DNA of 64,000 nucleotides from Persicaria tinctoria (GCA_037127255.1 JBANSL010000010.1:33582120-33646119); one strand, 5' to 3'. Positions 35,880-47,506 are shown, numbered from the stretch's first letter. Translations and numbers: made by a program. Notes: a model not told the origin generated them from the sequence alone.

Positions 35880-38203
35880 ATGTCAAAGTCGAGTAAGCGT
35901 ATTTTCGTGCCTAATACCCCACGCGGTATTGTTGGTATGTAAAATCATTGTCAATAAAATGATTATCCTTTTCTTTTTGTACATAATACATTAATATGGT
36001 CTCGAAAAAATATATCCTCCCCACCTAATGGTTAAACTTCATACTAAATTCACAGATTCATTTGCGCGTAAAAGGTCACGTGTGCAAGGAGATAGGACCG
36101 CCATTGAAACTGATATGCAATCTACCGTCACTACTCCAAGTAATGAAATTATTATCTTTTGTTCATAATACATCAATATATTATAAAAAAAATTATTTTC
36201 TTGCTCCCTCCTTAATGGTTAAATTTCATGTTAAATTCACAGAAATTTTGGCGCGTAAAGGTGTACGTGTTCAGGCAGCTGGGCCTCCTTCCACAGAAAC
36301 TGATTTGCAACCCACACGTAAAAGTGTACATGTACAGGCAGCTGCGCCTCCTTCCACAGAAACTGATTTACAACCCACACCCGTTATTCCAAATAACGCA
36401 AACTCTACCGGAATGAATGAAGATGTTGATTTTGATTCGACAACCATTACACAAAGGCCTACTGCTGGTAATTAAATGTTCTTAACATTATTTATACATA
36501 AATTTGTTAAGATTGATTTTTTTTAATAACAAGATTTTTCTACACACTAGGTGAGTCAATGAATGATGCCTCTATTGAGTTCCAATCTATTTTACCTCGT
36601 ATATACTTGTTTTATTTTTTAAGACTTTATCATCTCTAGTACTTTAGTTTATGTGTACTTGTAACTCATTATCCTCCCTCCCCCAGACTTACCGAAGAAG
36701 AAAACACGTGGAAAGAATAGAGGACTCAATGCTGATAGGGTTCATGAGATGCTTGGTAAAAAAATTCCAATCACGGTGGATGTGGCCATTGGTAGACCTA
36801 CTTGTCAATATGCAGAGATGTTTGCCAGGGAGATTGGGTTTGTAGTCAGAAATTATGCACCAATGACAGTAGAACAATGGAAGAATGTATCTTCTGAAGA
36901 TCTTTCAAAATTGGTCAAACGGTTATCTGTGAGTGATACAACTTTTCCTTTTTTAACTATATAATAAGCACAGTTTGTTCTATTATTTTGTTTGAAACCA
37001 TGTCACTTATTGCAGACCAAGTATGACTTTGATATGTCTCAAACTGGGGTTGATAGATATGTGCACAAGACTTTTTCGTCTTGTTTTACAAACTTCCGTA
37101 CTATGTTGAAGAACTATTTTAAGACATTCTCAACTATGGAGGAAGCTTTAAAAAACAGACACAAGCAAGTCAAATCAAATGAAGAGTGGATATTTTTGTG
37201 CAATTATTTTTCAAGTGCAAAATTCAAGGTAAGATGTGAAAGCAAAGTGCAAATGCATTTGATGTGAACTTCAACTTTTACACATTATAATAATGGTTGC
37301 TTTGCATATGTTTTCTTTTGTAGGCTCTTTCTGAAAAAAATGCAATCAACAGGTCAAAGCTACTATATCACCATAAAGCTGGATCTAGGTCATTTATGGC
37401 ATTGGTATTTCCTGAATTTCTTTATTAATGCTTGTTTGCCAAACATTTATCTTCCTTGTTATAATGTGTAGTGTTTTATTGCATTGGTATTTCCTAATTT
37501 TTGTAGGCTGCAAGATCTACTGAGACACTGGGAGCAATTGAACTCTTTGAAAGTGAGTACAAGAGTGGTGCAAAAGGCTGGGATTCGGGAGCTAAGCAAA
37601 AACATGTATGTCATTTGTTTTTTTGTTTTTTTAACTCCATGTTGTTTATGATTTTGGTATCATGATTTGAAGTTGTTATGTTTCCAAATACATTTCTCTA
37701 AGCATAGACAAATACCAAGATAAAACCATATCTAAATTTAGGAGACAAAAAAAAGAGTATTTATTTTGATGATTAAATAAACAATTATCCTTCTCTTATA
37801 TACTCCTTACTAATGTTGTGTATGAAATCACAACCAATAATATGGAATAGTTGAAAGTTTAAAAGTTATCACCTTTATACTCAATACTCATGCTTGACTT
37901 CATTTGTAGGATGAAATGGTGTTGCTTCGAGATGAGACAACTCAAGAAGATGGAACTCGCACAATGACAGATGAAGAAATATGCCGACAAGTTCTTGGAG
38001 TAAAATCGGGATACATTAAGGGTTGTGGTTTCGGACCTCGACCAACACCGATTAAGCCTTCTCAACCGTCTTTCCATGAAATGTATGAGAAGAATAAAGG
38101 CTTAGAAGACAAGATCAAGGATCAAAATGAGCAGATAACTGAATTACGAAAGAAGATGGAACAATTCATGGCAAGCTTCTCTACCCCACAACTAGAGAAA
38201 TAG
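35880..38203 (+). CDS. Ptta/En/Spm-type transposase (TNPA-like), nine exons, 446 residues
   Basis: Exons: 35880-35934, 36056-36139, 36243-36467, 36551-36598, 36687-36928, 37016-37228, 37324-37404, 37507-37605 and 37910-38203. All introns are GT-AG and the 1,341-nt joined frame is open. The N-terminus is basic (MSKSSKRIFVPN). Exon 3 holds an internal duplication around VQAA.PPSTETDLQPT. Residues about 138-350 match the plant transposase Ptta/En/Spm family: KKKTRGKNRGLN, GRPTCQYAEMFAREIG, KYDFDMS and YKSGAKGWDSGAKQKH. A C-terminal coiled coil (about 406-437) would allow oligomerisation. In En/Spm the smaller protein binds subterminal repeats; by position this is the partner of the TNP2-type gene upstream. 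It appears intact. Confidence 0.88.
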
Positions 38204-38459
38204 AGATCGACTTTTTTTGGCTTTTTATTTGGAATTTAGTAGAATTTCTAGTTATGTTAGACATAGATACTTATTTAGCTATTTCAGTTTGTTTACATAA
38301 TTTTTAAGATACTTATGGCAAGTATTGTTTAGTTATTTTGCTAGGTGCAAATGATATTATTTAATTTAGTCATTTCAAAGCACCACCCGAGTGCTTTATT
38401 TTCTTGAATGAAAAGCACAAATATTTATATTATAATTTTAATATAATATGCATTCTTTC

Positions 38460-39192
38460 CTCGTGAAAAGTAAAAGTCAATAGCGATGAAATTATATTTT
38501 CTCTTTGATCCAAAATACGATATATATATGAAATATATTTTATAGTTGAAGACTAGGCTACGGCGAGGAATGACTTCTTCGCTCTAAACTATTTTTAGCG
38601 ATGAAAGGATATTTCTCGCTACAAATGCAATTTCTATACACCCACAAAATGAAATCGTCGTTAGTTGGTATATGTACCGAGACAATATTTTCTCGCTAAA
38701 GGCATACAAATATCGAGGGATTTTGATCTTCTCGCGGAAAATAATTATTCTTGAGAAAATAATCCCTCGCTGATATTATTTTTAACGACAAATATATGTT
38801 CCTCGGCAAAAATAATATTTTAAATTATTTTTTAATTTCTAATGTGTTAAATACTAGTCATCATTAACGAGGAAATAAAAACAATAGCAACATATTTTAT
38901 TTCGTCGGCAAATATATTCGACGACCATTTTCAAATCCCGGAACTTATTCAGCAACGAAAATGTTTGACTTTTGACAAGAAAAATATTCGTCGCTAAATT
39001 ATAACTGCGACAAATTATAACCTTAAAGTTGCCGACGAGGAATTGTTTTTTTCCTTGTTAATACTTTCATCGACGAGCTTTCATCGACCACCCCGCAAGG
39101 AAATTTATTTCCTCGCTGAACACTTTTAGCGAGAAAATCGGTATTTTCTACGAGGAAAAAATTCCTCGTAGATAGCCTATTCTGTTGTAGTG
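38460..39192. repeat. Right subterminal repeat array of element B
   Basis: The same short motifs as the left array (TTCCTCG, TCGCTAAA, AGCGATGAA, GCGAGGAA) recur densely in both orientations up to the terminal CTGTTGTAGTG. It starts about 250 bp after the second transposase gene. Confidence 0.7.
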
Positions 39193-39195
39193 TTA

Positions 39196-40190
39196 GGTTT
39201 TTATTAAGAAGTTGTGAAACCCTGTGATAAATGTGAGGGTATTTGCTCCTTTGAAGTCAGTTTAAGGTCTTTCATGGTTGGTTGCTCTTATTATTGTGCT
39301 GAAAATTGGGGAATTCACTGAAATGTATTGCAGTTTTTGGTATGTTTTGGGTAGTTTTTATTCTGCGATGGTTCTTTGTTTGTGTTTTTCTGGATTAGAT
39401 ATGGCTTGAAGTTATCTACTTGATAATTTGCGTTGAGATGTGATCCTTGCATTGATACTTGTGCTTTCTTCTCTATCAAGAGGTATTTTGTTATGGAGTT
39501 TGGTGTTTGTCATTGCCATTGAATCTGCATGGTCAGTTTATGATTTCAAGTTCATTGATGCAGTGTTGTCGTCTGACTTTACTCCTATGGTCAGTTTTTG
39601 TTTGTAATTTCGCGCTGTCGTAACAGTTGATGTGATTAATTTCTTGTCACAATTTCAGATTATTCATCTGAAGATCAGAAGTTAATTGTTCAGTCTCTTT
39701 TGGCCACCGCACCCTTATATCAACCGAGCAAAACAAACAATAGCCCTGATGCAATGTTTTCTATGGGAGGGCTTTATACCAGCTGTTGAAGATTTCGAGG
39801 CTTATGATTTTTTTTTCTTCTGTTTCTAATCCCTTAATTTTGCTCATACCAGAGGTTGGACTATCTCTGATCCCTTCTGGCAATAGCAGAGGCCAGAGCA
39901 TCAGTTCTTCGAAGCCGAGTATGATGACTATGCTACTTCTAGTGCCAGTGGTGCTGTATTTTTCCGTTCTGCTGAACTTGTTGTAAGCACTGCATATTTC
40001 CATTATGATGTTCTTGCCGTGTTAACAGGATGGTGAATGATCATGTCATCTCACATCAATCTTTGTAGTGGTTATATGAATTTATGTTGATATTGTGGTA
40101 TTTGTGTACTTGTAATTCAATTGATTGTATTTTTCACATTCATTTGAGCACTGGGCAGGGTAGGGAAGGTGATAGAAAGCTGGATATTTT
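39196..40190. other. Interior of element A, right part; exon/intron-like, unrecognised
   Basis: This continues the texture of 17411-19688. A short frame SSEDQKLIVQSLLATAPLY lies near 39665-39725 after a plausible acceptor TTTCAG. No family is recognised; it may be captured gene sequence split by element B. Confidence 0.3.
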
Positions 40191-41760
40191 TTTTATATAT
40201 ATAATAAATATTTATCGGGGGTTTTTTCATATAACTCCCGAGAGAGGTATTTCGGGAGTTTAAAAAAACTCCTGCAACATGTGGGCTTGGGGGAGCTGGT
40301 TGGGAAACAGGGTCTCTCGGGGGTTTTTTAAAAAACCCCTGACCGAACGTTTTTTCTCGGGAGTTTTTATAAAACCCCTGAGAGATATCTGTCAGGAGAG
40401 CGACTAAAAGGAGGTCAAAAACACCCGACCGTTTCATTAAAAAACCCCCGACATACGTTAAATCTGTACTAGTGTTCGGAGACCACGAACACCACCAACA
40501 CGATCACTTCGATCAACCAGGGCCGCAAAACTGCTCCTCAACCGAAACTAACCACGAATCCACAAACAGAACTCCAACCAACTCGAGAAAATGAAGCACG
40601 ACCGCGAGAGGGGAAAGAGCGCAAGAGTAATCCGGATTTAATAATATATATACGTTGATATTGATTAAAGATGCTTTAAATCAATACCGGTAAGATTTTA
40701 CTATTTTTAATTTTGGTTAAACAATTTCCAAAGTCCATCGGGCCAGCTTTGGGCCCAAGGCAAAGCCTTGGGCCCAAAGAACAAACCAGGGGCCGATGAG
40801 AAGATGGGAGTACGCCGTACGCGACCAGCGGTGCAACTAGCATAGCACATCCGGTAGAAGCAGGGAGGCACTATCGGCATGGAGAAAAGCAACGGAAATC
40901 CAAGCTGAGCAGGGAGAGGCATCCGGAAGGAGCAGCACACTAGTACCTCCGGCCGAAACCAGAAACGCAGCGACTGGGAGGCACTGGGTGGCCGAGCCGA
41001 GGCAGCGGCAAGGGTTCAGAAAGCGGAAGGTGCCATGGTTTCAATTCAATCGGCAAAACGACGAGCAAACTATTGGTGAGAGTGAGTCTGCAGGAGGCCG
41101 CGAAACCGAGCACCAGGCCGGAGCGCCACCCACTAGAACAGCCGGCGTTGGAAGGGAGGAAAGAAAGGGTTCATTCCACAACCCAGATTTGGCAACCGGT
41201 GAATCGAGTGCAACGAAGCCCTAGAGCCTCAAACACACCCAAGACAAGGGATTGAAGAAATTAGGTTCATCAGAACCGAATCAGACATGGATATGGGTTA
41301 GATTGATGAAGAGGAGCGAAAATTTGCAAAGCCCCAATTTGTTGAAACACATAACAGATCCGAAGGAGGGGGCGCACACATTAGGAGCTGACGTCAATCG
41401 CCAAACAGACCTAGAATGGGGGCGCCCGGACAGAAGGCGGAGCGGAGCGGCGAAGCGGGTTGAGGCCGGAGCGGAGGACCGCCATTAGAGGTCGATTTCA
41501 GAGAGGGACGGAGAGAGAGAGGAACCGTCCCACCAAAGGTTTGAGAATACTCTCCGAGGAGAGGAGTCGGGCTCTCCGAAGAGAGATTTGGGATCTCCGA
41601 AGAGAGATTTAGGCTCTCCGAAAAGAGATTTGACCGGCGGCCGGCGATTAGTCGGGGTGATTGCTCATCCACCGGAGATGGAGAAAGCCGATGGAGTTTT
41701 GGAGAACCTTTTGAGAGAGCGTTTTCCTTTCGTTCCCTCCTGTATCTGACGGACCAAGAT

Positions 41761-42332
41761 GGTAACCACGTGTTAGGCTATATTAATTTTTTTTTAATTG
41801 TTATAAGATCGAGATTTACGTTTTTTTTAACTCTTATATAGAGCTTCGATCCGCCTTCCTTATAAACCATCATTTTTAATCTTTTATAATTGATATGGAA
41901 GAGACATTCTCATATCAACATTTTAACAACATCGTCAAGGTGGACTTGATCACTAGAGCCATTATTGTACTGTACGTAGGTACTCGGTCCCTCCGATAAA
42001 AAAATATAAGAAGTTTGACTTATGATTGGTTCTATTTCTATATGCACAACATACTTCGATAGCAAAGCAAAGCCCTTCCATTGCCCTTGAACGTAACATT
42101 CCTAGGAAGCTGCTTGGAGACTCTGTATGTATATACTTGCATTTTGACAGATTCTTATGATCGATAACGCACCATTTTCTACGTTCAACTTGCCCATGAC
42201 ATGCCTATATATAAACTGCTTAGATCCACATTGCTAATCACAAAACAAAATATAATTTCACTATATATATCTACTTGTAATTAGCTAGCTCCTTGAATTG
42301 CAAGGTTATTATTAGTTGATTTAATTTGCAAA
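41761..42332 (+). promoter_or_regulatory. Promoter region of the GH17 gene
   Basis: About 570 bp separates the end of the LINE's target duplication from the start codon. A TATA box TATATATAAA lies at 42206-42215, about 120 bp before the ATG. A W-box-like TTGACT occurs at about 42013. W boxes are WRKY sites common in defence genes; activity here is inference. Confidence 0.6.
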
Positions 42333-43920
42333 ATGGCATTGGTTTTTAGGTCTTCCATGGCTTCTGCCTTGCTACTTCTCGCATTCGTCGTGCTTTCACT
42401 TACGCCTACAGGTATATCCTACTGTATTACCCAAAATATTATCCAATTATGTACAAAAACGAGTTCTTATTTAACCAATTAAAACTATATATGTACATAA
42501 ATAGATGCGCAGAATATCGGGGTTTGCTTCGGGAGGGTCGGAGACAATCTCCCATCGGCGCAAGACACAGTGAACCTCTACAACTCCAATGGAATATCCA
42601 AAATGAGACTCTACTCCCCTGACTCGGACGCCCTCCAAGCTCTTCAGGGAACCGGGATAACCATAATCCTCGACATCGGAAACGATCTCCAATCGGTGGG
42701 GTCAGACTCCTCAGCCGCGAGCCAGTGGGTCCAGAACAATGTGGTCCCATATGCCTCGAACATCAAGTATATCGCGGTTGGGAACGAGGTGATGCCAGGG
42801 GACTCCGACGCCCAGTTTGTGCTCCCTGCCATGCAGAATATACAAACTGCCCTGGGGAATGCAGGCCTTTCCGGCCAGATCAAGGTCTTTTTCTTTGCTT
42901 TTTTTTTTTTAATATTTAATTTTGTGAATAATCGCTATCAATTAAACATTTGATAAAGGGAAATTTTTTTATATTAATTGTCTACTTAAATACACGAGAA
43001 TTCTAGGACTCAACTTATATTTATTTTATTGATTTTGTTTAGGCCCCAATAGCTTCATATTGAACATTTTTTGGGTAAGGAATTAAACATTATCACTGTA
43101 CATAAGTTTTTTTCCCCCTCCGTCAAAACTAATTTTTTGAAAAATGTTTTTTATTTTGGAGATTTGGGTAAATTTATCTGAATATAACATCAAGATGTAC
43201 ACTTTATAAATTAAAGAGAGAGATCGAGCCCCAAATATAGAATTATATATCCTTATTTAAAATTTTAAGTAAAAGAATCTTATTAATAGAAAGTTACAAA
43301 TTAGTATTGTTTTAAAGTACGTATTTAATTTGTGTATAATTAATCATAAATAGGTATCGACAGCCATGAAATCGTCAGCGTTGACCAACACCTTCCCGCC
43401 ATCCCACAGCGTTTTCAGCTCGAGCGATTTCTTCAATCCGATCGTAAGCTTCCTCAACTCCAACGGCAGCCCTCTCCTCGCCAACATCTACCCCTACTTC
43501 TCCCTCATCGGCGACCGCCAAGACATCACCCTCGAATACGCCCTCTTCACCGCCTCCGGCACTGTCGTCAACGACCCCAACGGCCTTCAGTACCAGAACC
43601 TCTTCGACGCGCTCGTAGACTCCTTCTACGCCGCCCTCCAGAGCGCCGGCGCCGGCGGCGTGGGGATCGTGGTCTCCGAGAGCGGGTGGCCCTCGCAGGG
43701 GACGAACGACGTGGCAACTACGGACAATGCCGGGACCTACTACAAGAATCTGATAGGACACGTGGCGAACGGGACGCCGAGGAAGCAAGGGGGCTTGGAG
43801 ACGTATCTGTTCGCGATGTACGACGAGGATAAAAAACAGGGAGATGAGACGGAGAATCATTTCGGACTTTTCACACCAGATCAGCAGAACAAGTACGGGA
43901 TCGGTAGCTTCAGCGGTTAG
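42333..43920 (+). CDS. Beta-1,3-glucanase-like protein, glycoside hydrolase family 17, 341 residues
   Basis: The exons are 42333-42411, 42505-42884 and 43354-43920, with GT-AG introns; the joined frame is open. Residues 1-28 or so form a hydrophobic signal peptide, and the mature protein would begin QNIGVCFGR, the usual GH17 start. The proton donor is Glu121 in AVGNEVMPG and the nucleophile Glu262 in VSESGWPS; their spacing of 141 fits the family. The end (HFGLFTPDQQNKYGI) has no CBM43/X8 domain and no clear GPI signal, so it resembles secreted basic or acidic glucanases of the defence-related group. These hydrolyse beta-1,3-glucan (callose, fungal walls) outside the cell. An additional ATG exists at residue 9. 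It appears functional and is the only clear host gene here. Confidence 0.95.
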
Positions 43921-44331
43921 TGATCCATCATGAATTGAATTGCGCGCGGTTTCTAGTTATAAACTAATTAATTGATTTTGGATTTTCTTTTTTGTTTTGA
44001 TAAGACTTGTGATCGATAGATCGATATACAGAAATGAATGTATCGAATAATATATCTCATGTTTCAGCTATACTTTACAATGAATATATCGATACAGAAA
44101 TAATTTTGGATTTTTTTTTTAGTTATTTATCTTTTGTTTATAATATTTTATCTTATTTCTTTTTTTTTTAATATATTAGTTGGTTAGATCAACTCAGCCG
44201 TTCTACGTTTAAATCGCATACTTTGTGATCCATTTAATGGGTTGACCCCCCACTCACAAAAACATCTTAGTATGAGATGTAGCACTCAAGCACTACACCA
44301 ACTCTAACCGCTTCTCTTAATAGCCGGTGTG
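43921..44331. other. 3' flank of the GH17 gene
   Basis: AT-rich, with AATAAT-type signals near 44045-44050 that could serve polyadenylation. A short piece near 44305 (AACTCTAACCGCTTCTCTTA) resembles the adjacent MITE terminus. Confidence 0.35.
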
Positions 44332-44334
44332 TAA

Positions 44335-44615
44335 GACCATCTCTAACCGCTTCTCTAAAATTTCCCTAACATGAGGAAACAAAATACATATTTTTTAAAT
44401 TATTTTACTTTAATTCCAACAACTTCAATTCTAGATTTCGAAGATTTGGATAATCATTTAGTTTGGAGAATGTTGCAGATTTGGAAAATCCTCTCTATTT
44501 TCTGCCGCTTCTCCATTTTGAAAAATGGAATATGAAATCTGTTAGACCAAAAAATACCTTAAAATTTTTCAAATACTCCAAAATCTCTAGAATAGGAAAA
44601 CCGTTAGAGATGCTC
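44335..44615. mobile_element. PIF/Harbinger-like MITE (281 bp), another family
   Basis: It begins GACCATCTCTAACCGCTTCTC and ends CCGTTAGAGATGCTC, with imperfect terminal inverted repeats, and is flanked by TAA at 44332-44334 and 44616-44618. The termini resemble those of the MITE at 2102-2502, but the interior differs. Confidence 0.8.
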
Positions 44616-44618
44616 TAA

Positions 44619-46960
44619 CTGACTAGGGGAAAAGATCTAAACAAAATAGCTAGGTAGAAATAAAAAAATTTAAATGCTTAAATTTTTTTTATATATTGAA
44701 GGAGAGGGAGCTCTCCACACTTTAGATACTCTTTAAATGGGAGAGATATACACCATATTTTTTACTATATACACCCCATATTCTAGAGTATGGAGTAATT
44801 GTGCACACCCTTTAAAGTGTACTTTGTACACAATTGTGGACCTTTGATTTTATTGTGATGGATGGCATAGATTAAAATGATTTTTTTCTTTTATTTTTAA
44901 TTAAAAAAGTGTGGAACCCATTAAAACCTAATGCTCAGCGCTTCAACTGGCGCGTGTTTATAATCTCTTTAACAACCGTCCCTAAAATCTAAAATTTCAG
45001 ATCTTCAAAATTTGCCTAATCCTCCCCAATCGAGTGTGCTCTCGGCGGTGATTTAAAGAGGACGACCGACGACGGAACGGTGGTCCGACCCCTTCCTTTC
45101 GACCTCGCTTAGTAGCCAGTGGTGTGCATGTCCAGATGGTCTTCTTCTTCATTGATGTGGACCCGTGGAACCAATTAGCCAAAGCGAACCCAAGTGAGGC
45201 GAAGGCATGAGCCCAGGCAAGGCGGAGGCAATTCACACTAGAAGGAAGCCCTGGTAGTTCCGATGGAAGCCCAGATCTCTCTTGCACCTTGTTCCCCTTC
45301 GCGCCTGCGATTTCTGCTCGGACATCACCGCCATCTGAGGCAGGACATGGCTAAAAAGCATTCAAGTTGTAACACCCCTCGGTAAAATTGCTTCTGTCTT
45401 TCGAGCAATGATTTGTGAAAATTAGGTCAAAGAAAGAAGGGGAAAATTCGTTTCTATTTGTTTTTAGGTTCTTGAACTGGTCATGGTGTTGCCATTAATT
45501 TTCTTGCTTAGTTTTGGAGATTTTGATTTTTTTTTATCATTGATTGTGTTGGTCTTAAGGTTGATCAACCCGATTTCAACATTATTCGAGAAAAACAAAG
45601 AATTATTCAGAGTTATGTATCGAATTAAGTGTAGGGGTTATTAGTGGTAATGTGTCGATCAATTATTATTAGTTAATTATTCGGATGTATGTTTCGATTT
45701 TTGGTTATTAGTGGTAATGTGTCGATCAATTATTCAGTGAAATATGAGTCATTATTCGTCAGTTTATAGAGTTTTCGGTTTGATAAACAACTTAGAAAAC
45801 ATTATTCAATGAAGTATGAAACATTATTCGGTGAAATATGAAGCACTATTCGTATAAATCTTAACTATTGTTCAGAGATTTTGGGTTTTTTTATCTGAAA
45901 TGATGAACAAAAAAATAATATTCGGTAGCATGTGACAAATTATTCGGTGGAATTGGTAAATTTTGATTTGAACTAAATGAAAAAAGATAACATAACTTTA
46001 TTCGATAACATGTGAAACATTATTAATTGAAATTGCCAATTTTTAAAACAAATAAAATAAAAAAATTGGCAAGAGGAATGATTTGGTAAATCCCCACTAA
46101 TATTTTAAAAAATGATTTGATTTTCAAAAAGGTCAATTTTATGGCTCCCACCCATTTTTAAAAAAATGTACAAACCAAAATAAGGATGGAAATTACTTTT
46201 TTTTTTTAAAAAAAAAAATTACGAACTGTAGGAGGGAATGAGAGTTTTGTGCTTGTGTGGCCCCCACTACAATTGAGGCAATGACACACGCGCCCGGATT
46301 TGGAAGAGTAAGTGGGAATTGGACGTGGGTCCCACGAATTTTAAAGCAAAAAAAACCCACTTTAATTTTGGCCATTCATTCATTGAGATCAAAGGTTCAA
46401 ATTTATGCACTAGATACATTATAAGATGTGTGCACAAGGGAACCACTTCCCCATATTCTATTTATTATTAACTTTTTTTAACATAGACTCTGGGTTTGTA
46501 GGGGGACAATTGAAGTAGTTTTTAAATTACTAAAATATAGGGTTAAAATATTAAGTTGTGTATGGGGTTAATATTTGGCTTTTTTTTTTGTTAAAATGGG
46601 TGTTTAAAAAAATTATTTGTGATATCTTGTTTGAGTGTTTGTAGTTTATTTGGTTTGAAATTATCATAATACCTCTAATAATAACCAAATAAACTCAACT
46701 TTTTTTTTACAAATAAACTCTTTTACGCCCCATACGGAGTTTATATTATTTCATAATTTTCAACCTTTATTTTACATAATTTTTCGATTTCAACTCATTT
46801 ATAATTTAGTCACTTTTTCAACCTCGCCCCATACGTACCCTTTGTCCCTTGGACCCTCTTGAGTCAAAGACGTATGACTCAAAAAGGCCCAACGTATTGC
46901 ATATGTAAAATACCATGCACCTCTTGATTCATACGTTTGTGACTCAACCAGGGCAGGGTG
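44619..46960. other. Intergenic stretch with a possible decayed DNA element and ATTATTCG repeats
   Basis: Weak inverted similarity exists between about 44830-44880 (ACCTTTGATTTTATTGTG...ATGGC) and about 46365-46400. It could mark a decayed element of about 1.6 kb. Between 45580 and 46030 the phrase ATTATTCG with GAAATATGAA/AACATTATTC recurs about ten times. No gene was recognised; the 96-codon minus-strand ORF at 44997-45287 has no known motif. Confidence 0.3.
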
Positions 46961-46967
46961 TGGTCAC

Positions 46968-47290
46968 TGCTAGAAACACACGAGATTGCTACGAATCGAA
47001 ATATTCTCGAGGCTAAATTTTGATGCAACGTAGAATCGAAATTTTTTTGAGGCTAAATTTTGAGACTATTTGTCAACAAATACAAATTTGAGGCTTTCTT
47101 GAGTCCATATAACTACCATAAATATTCACGGCCATCTTCGAGGTCTAATTCGAGGGCGATTAGCCTCAAACGAAGATTGAGGCTATTTTCGATGCTATGT
47201 TCGTGTGTAGTTTAACAACTAGCTACTTTCATTTTCGAGGTTAAGTTCGAAGTTACTACTTGAGTGCAGAATTTGAGGGTAAAGTTGTTA
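46968..47290. mobile_element. Left end of a CACTG-type CACTA element, truncated
   Basis: The segment starts CACTGCTAGAAACACACGAG. Repeats of CGAGGCTAAATTT and TTGAGGCT follow, the usual layout of a CACTA terminus plus subterminal array. No matching inverted right end (CTAGCAGTG) occurs in the window, so only a stub remains. Confidence 0.55.
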
Positions 47291-47317
47291 CCATTTGTGG
47301 CGAAAATGTGGTGTGAA

Positions 47318-47506
47318 TATTCAGGGTCGGCCCTTGGAGTAGGCCCAAGGGGTGGTCACCTAGGGCTCCGGAAAAAAAAATTACATTATATTTAATTAAG
47401 ATATTATGTATTATTATATTTACATGTAATAAAAGATTTACTGAAAGCCACACATAACAAAACTCATTTGTGATACGACTTATTAATTTATTCAGTATTT
47501 CGAATC
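47318..47506. other. Possible hAT-like terminal fragment
   Basis: TTCAGGGTCGGCCCTTGGAG followed by GGTCACCTAGGGCTCCGG resembles the starts of some plant hAT elements. Neither a second terminus nor a duplication is seen, so this is only a suggestion. Confidence 0.25.

Larger units (their letters stand above)
19692..39192 (+). mobile_element. CACTA element B (19.5 kb), potentially autonomous, nested in element A
   Basis: The left end is CACTACAACAGAAATGC and the right end, complemented, is CACTACAACAGAATAGGC. A perfect 3-bp duplication TTA lies at 19689-19691 and 39193-39195. Both subterminal regions (about 19700-20240 and 38460-39180) are packed with short motifs such as TTCCTCG, TCGCTAAA and GCGAGGAAAT in both orientations. 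The interior carries two same-strand spliced genes with open frames, TNP2-type and Ptta/En/Spm-type, the standard gene pair of En/Spm elements. Non-coding interior and a nested LTR remnant account for the large size. Confidence 0.92.
16229..40473. mobile_element. CACTA element A (24.2 kb including nested element B)
   Basis: The left end starts CACTAGTACAGATTGTACG. The right end, complemented, starts CACTAGTACAGATTTAACG. The 3-bp duplication TTC flanks both ends (16226-16228 and 40474-40476). Subterminal regions (about 16260-16410 and 40200-40440) hold repeated, inverted motifs such as CGGGAGTTTTTATAAAACCCC and ACTCCTGA, as expected for transposase-binding arrays. Without element B it is about 4.7 kb and non-coding for transposase, so it is non-autonomous. 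A perfect 28-bp inverted copy of its left terminus lies inside, at 17383-17410. Confidence 0.85.
15839..41760 (-). mobile_element. Non-autonomous LINE-like retroelement, split by a 24-kb CACTA insertion
   Basis: A perfect 18-bp duplication, TATCTGACGGACCAAGAT, brackets the element at 15839-15856 and 41743-41760. On the minus strand the element starts at 41742 with a CT-rich, GC-rich leader. It continues to 40477, resumes at 16225, and ends in poly(A) (T-run 15856-15871) after TTCCTTATC. Excluding the insertion it is only about 1.6 kb and shows no endonuclease or reverse transcriptase frame. It is therefore a processed, internally deleted or chimeric element mobilised by an L1-type machinery. 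It is the outermost layer of the nest. Confidence 0.82.

Noticed and set aside
43375..43860. 161-codon minus-strand ORF
   Set aside because: It is the antisense shadow of the GC-rich third exon of the GH17 gene.
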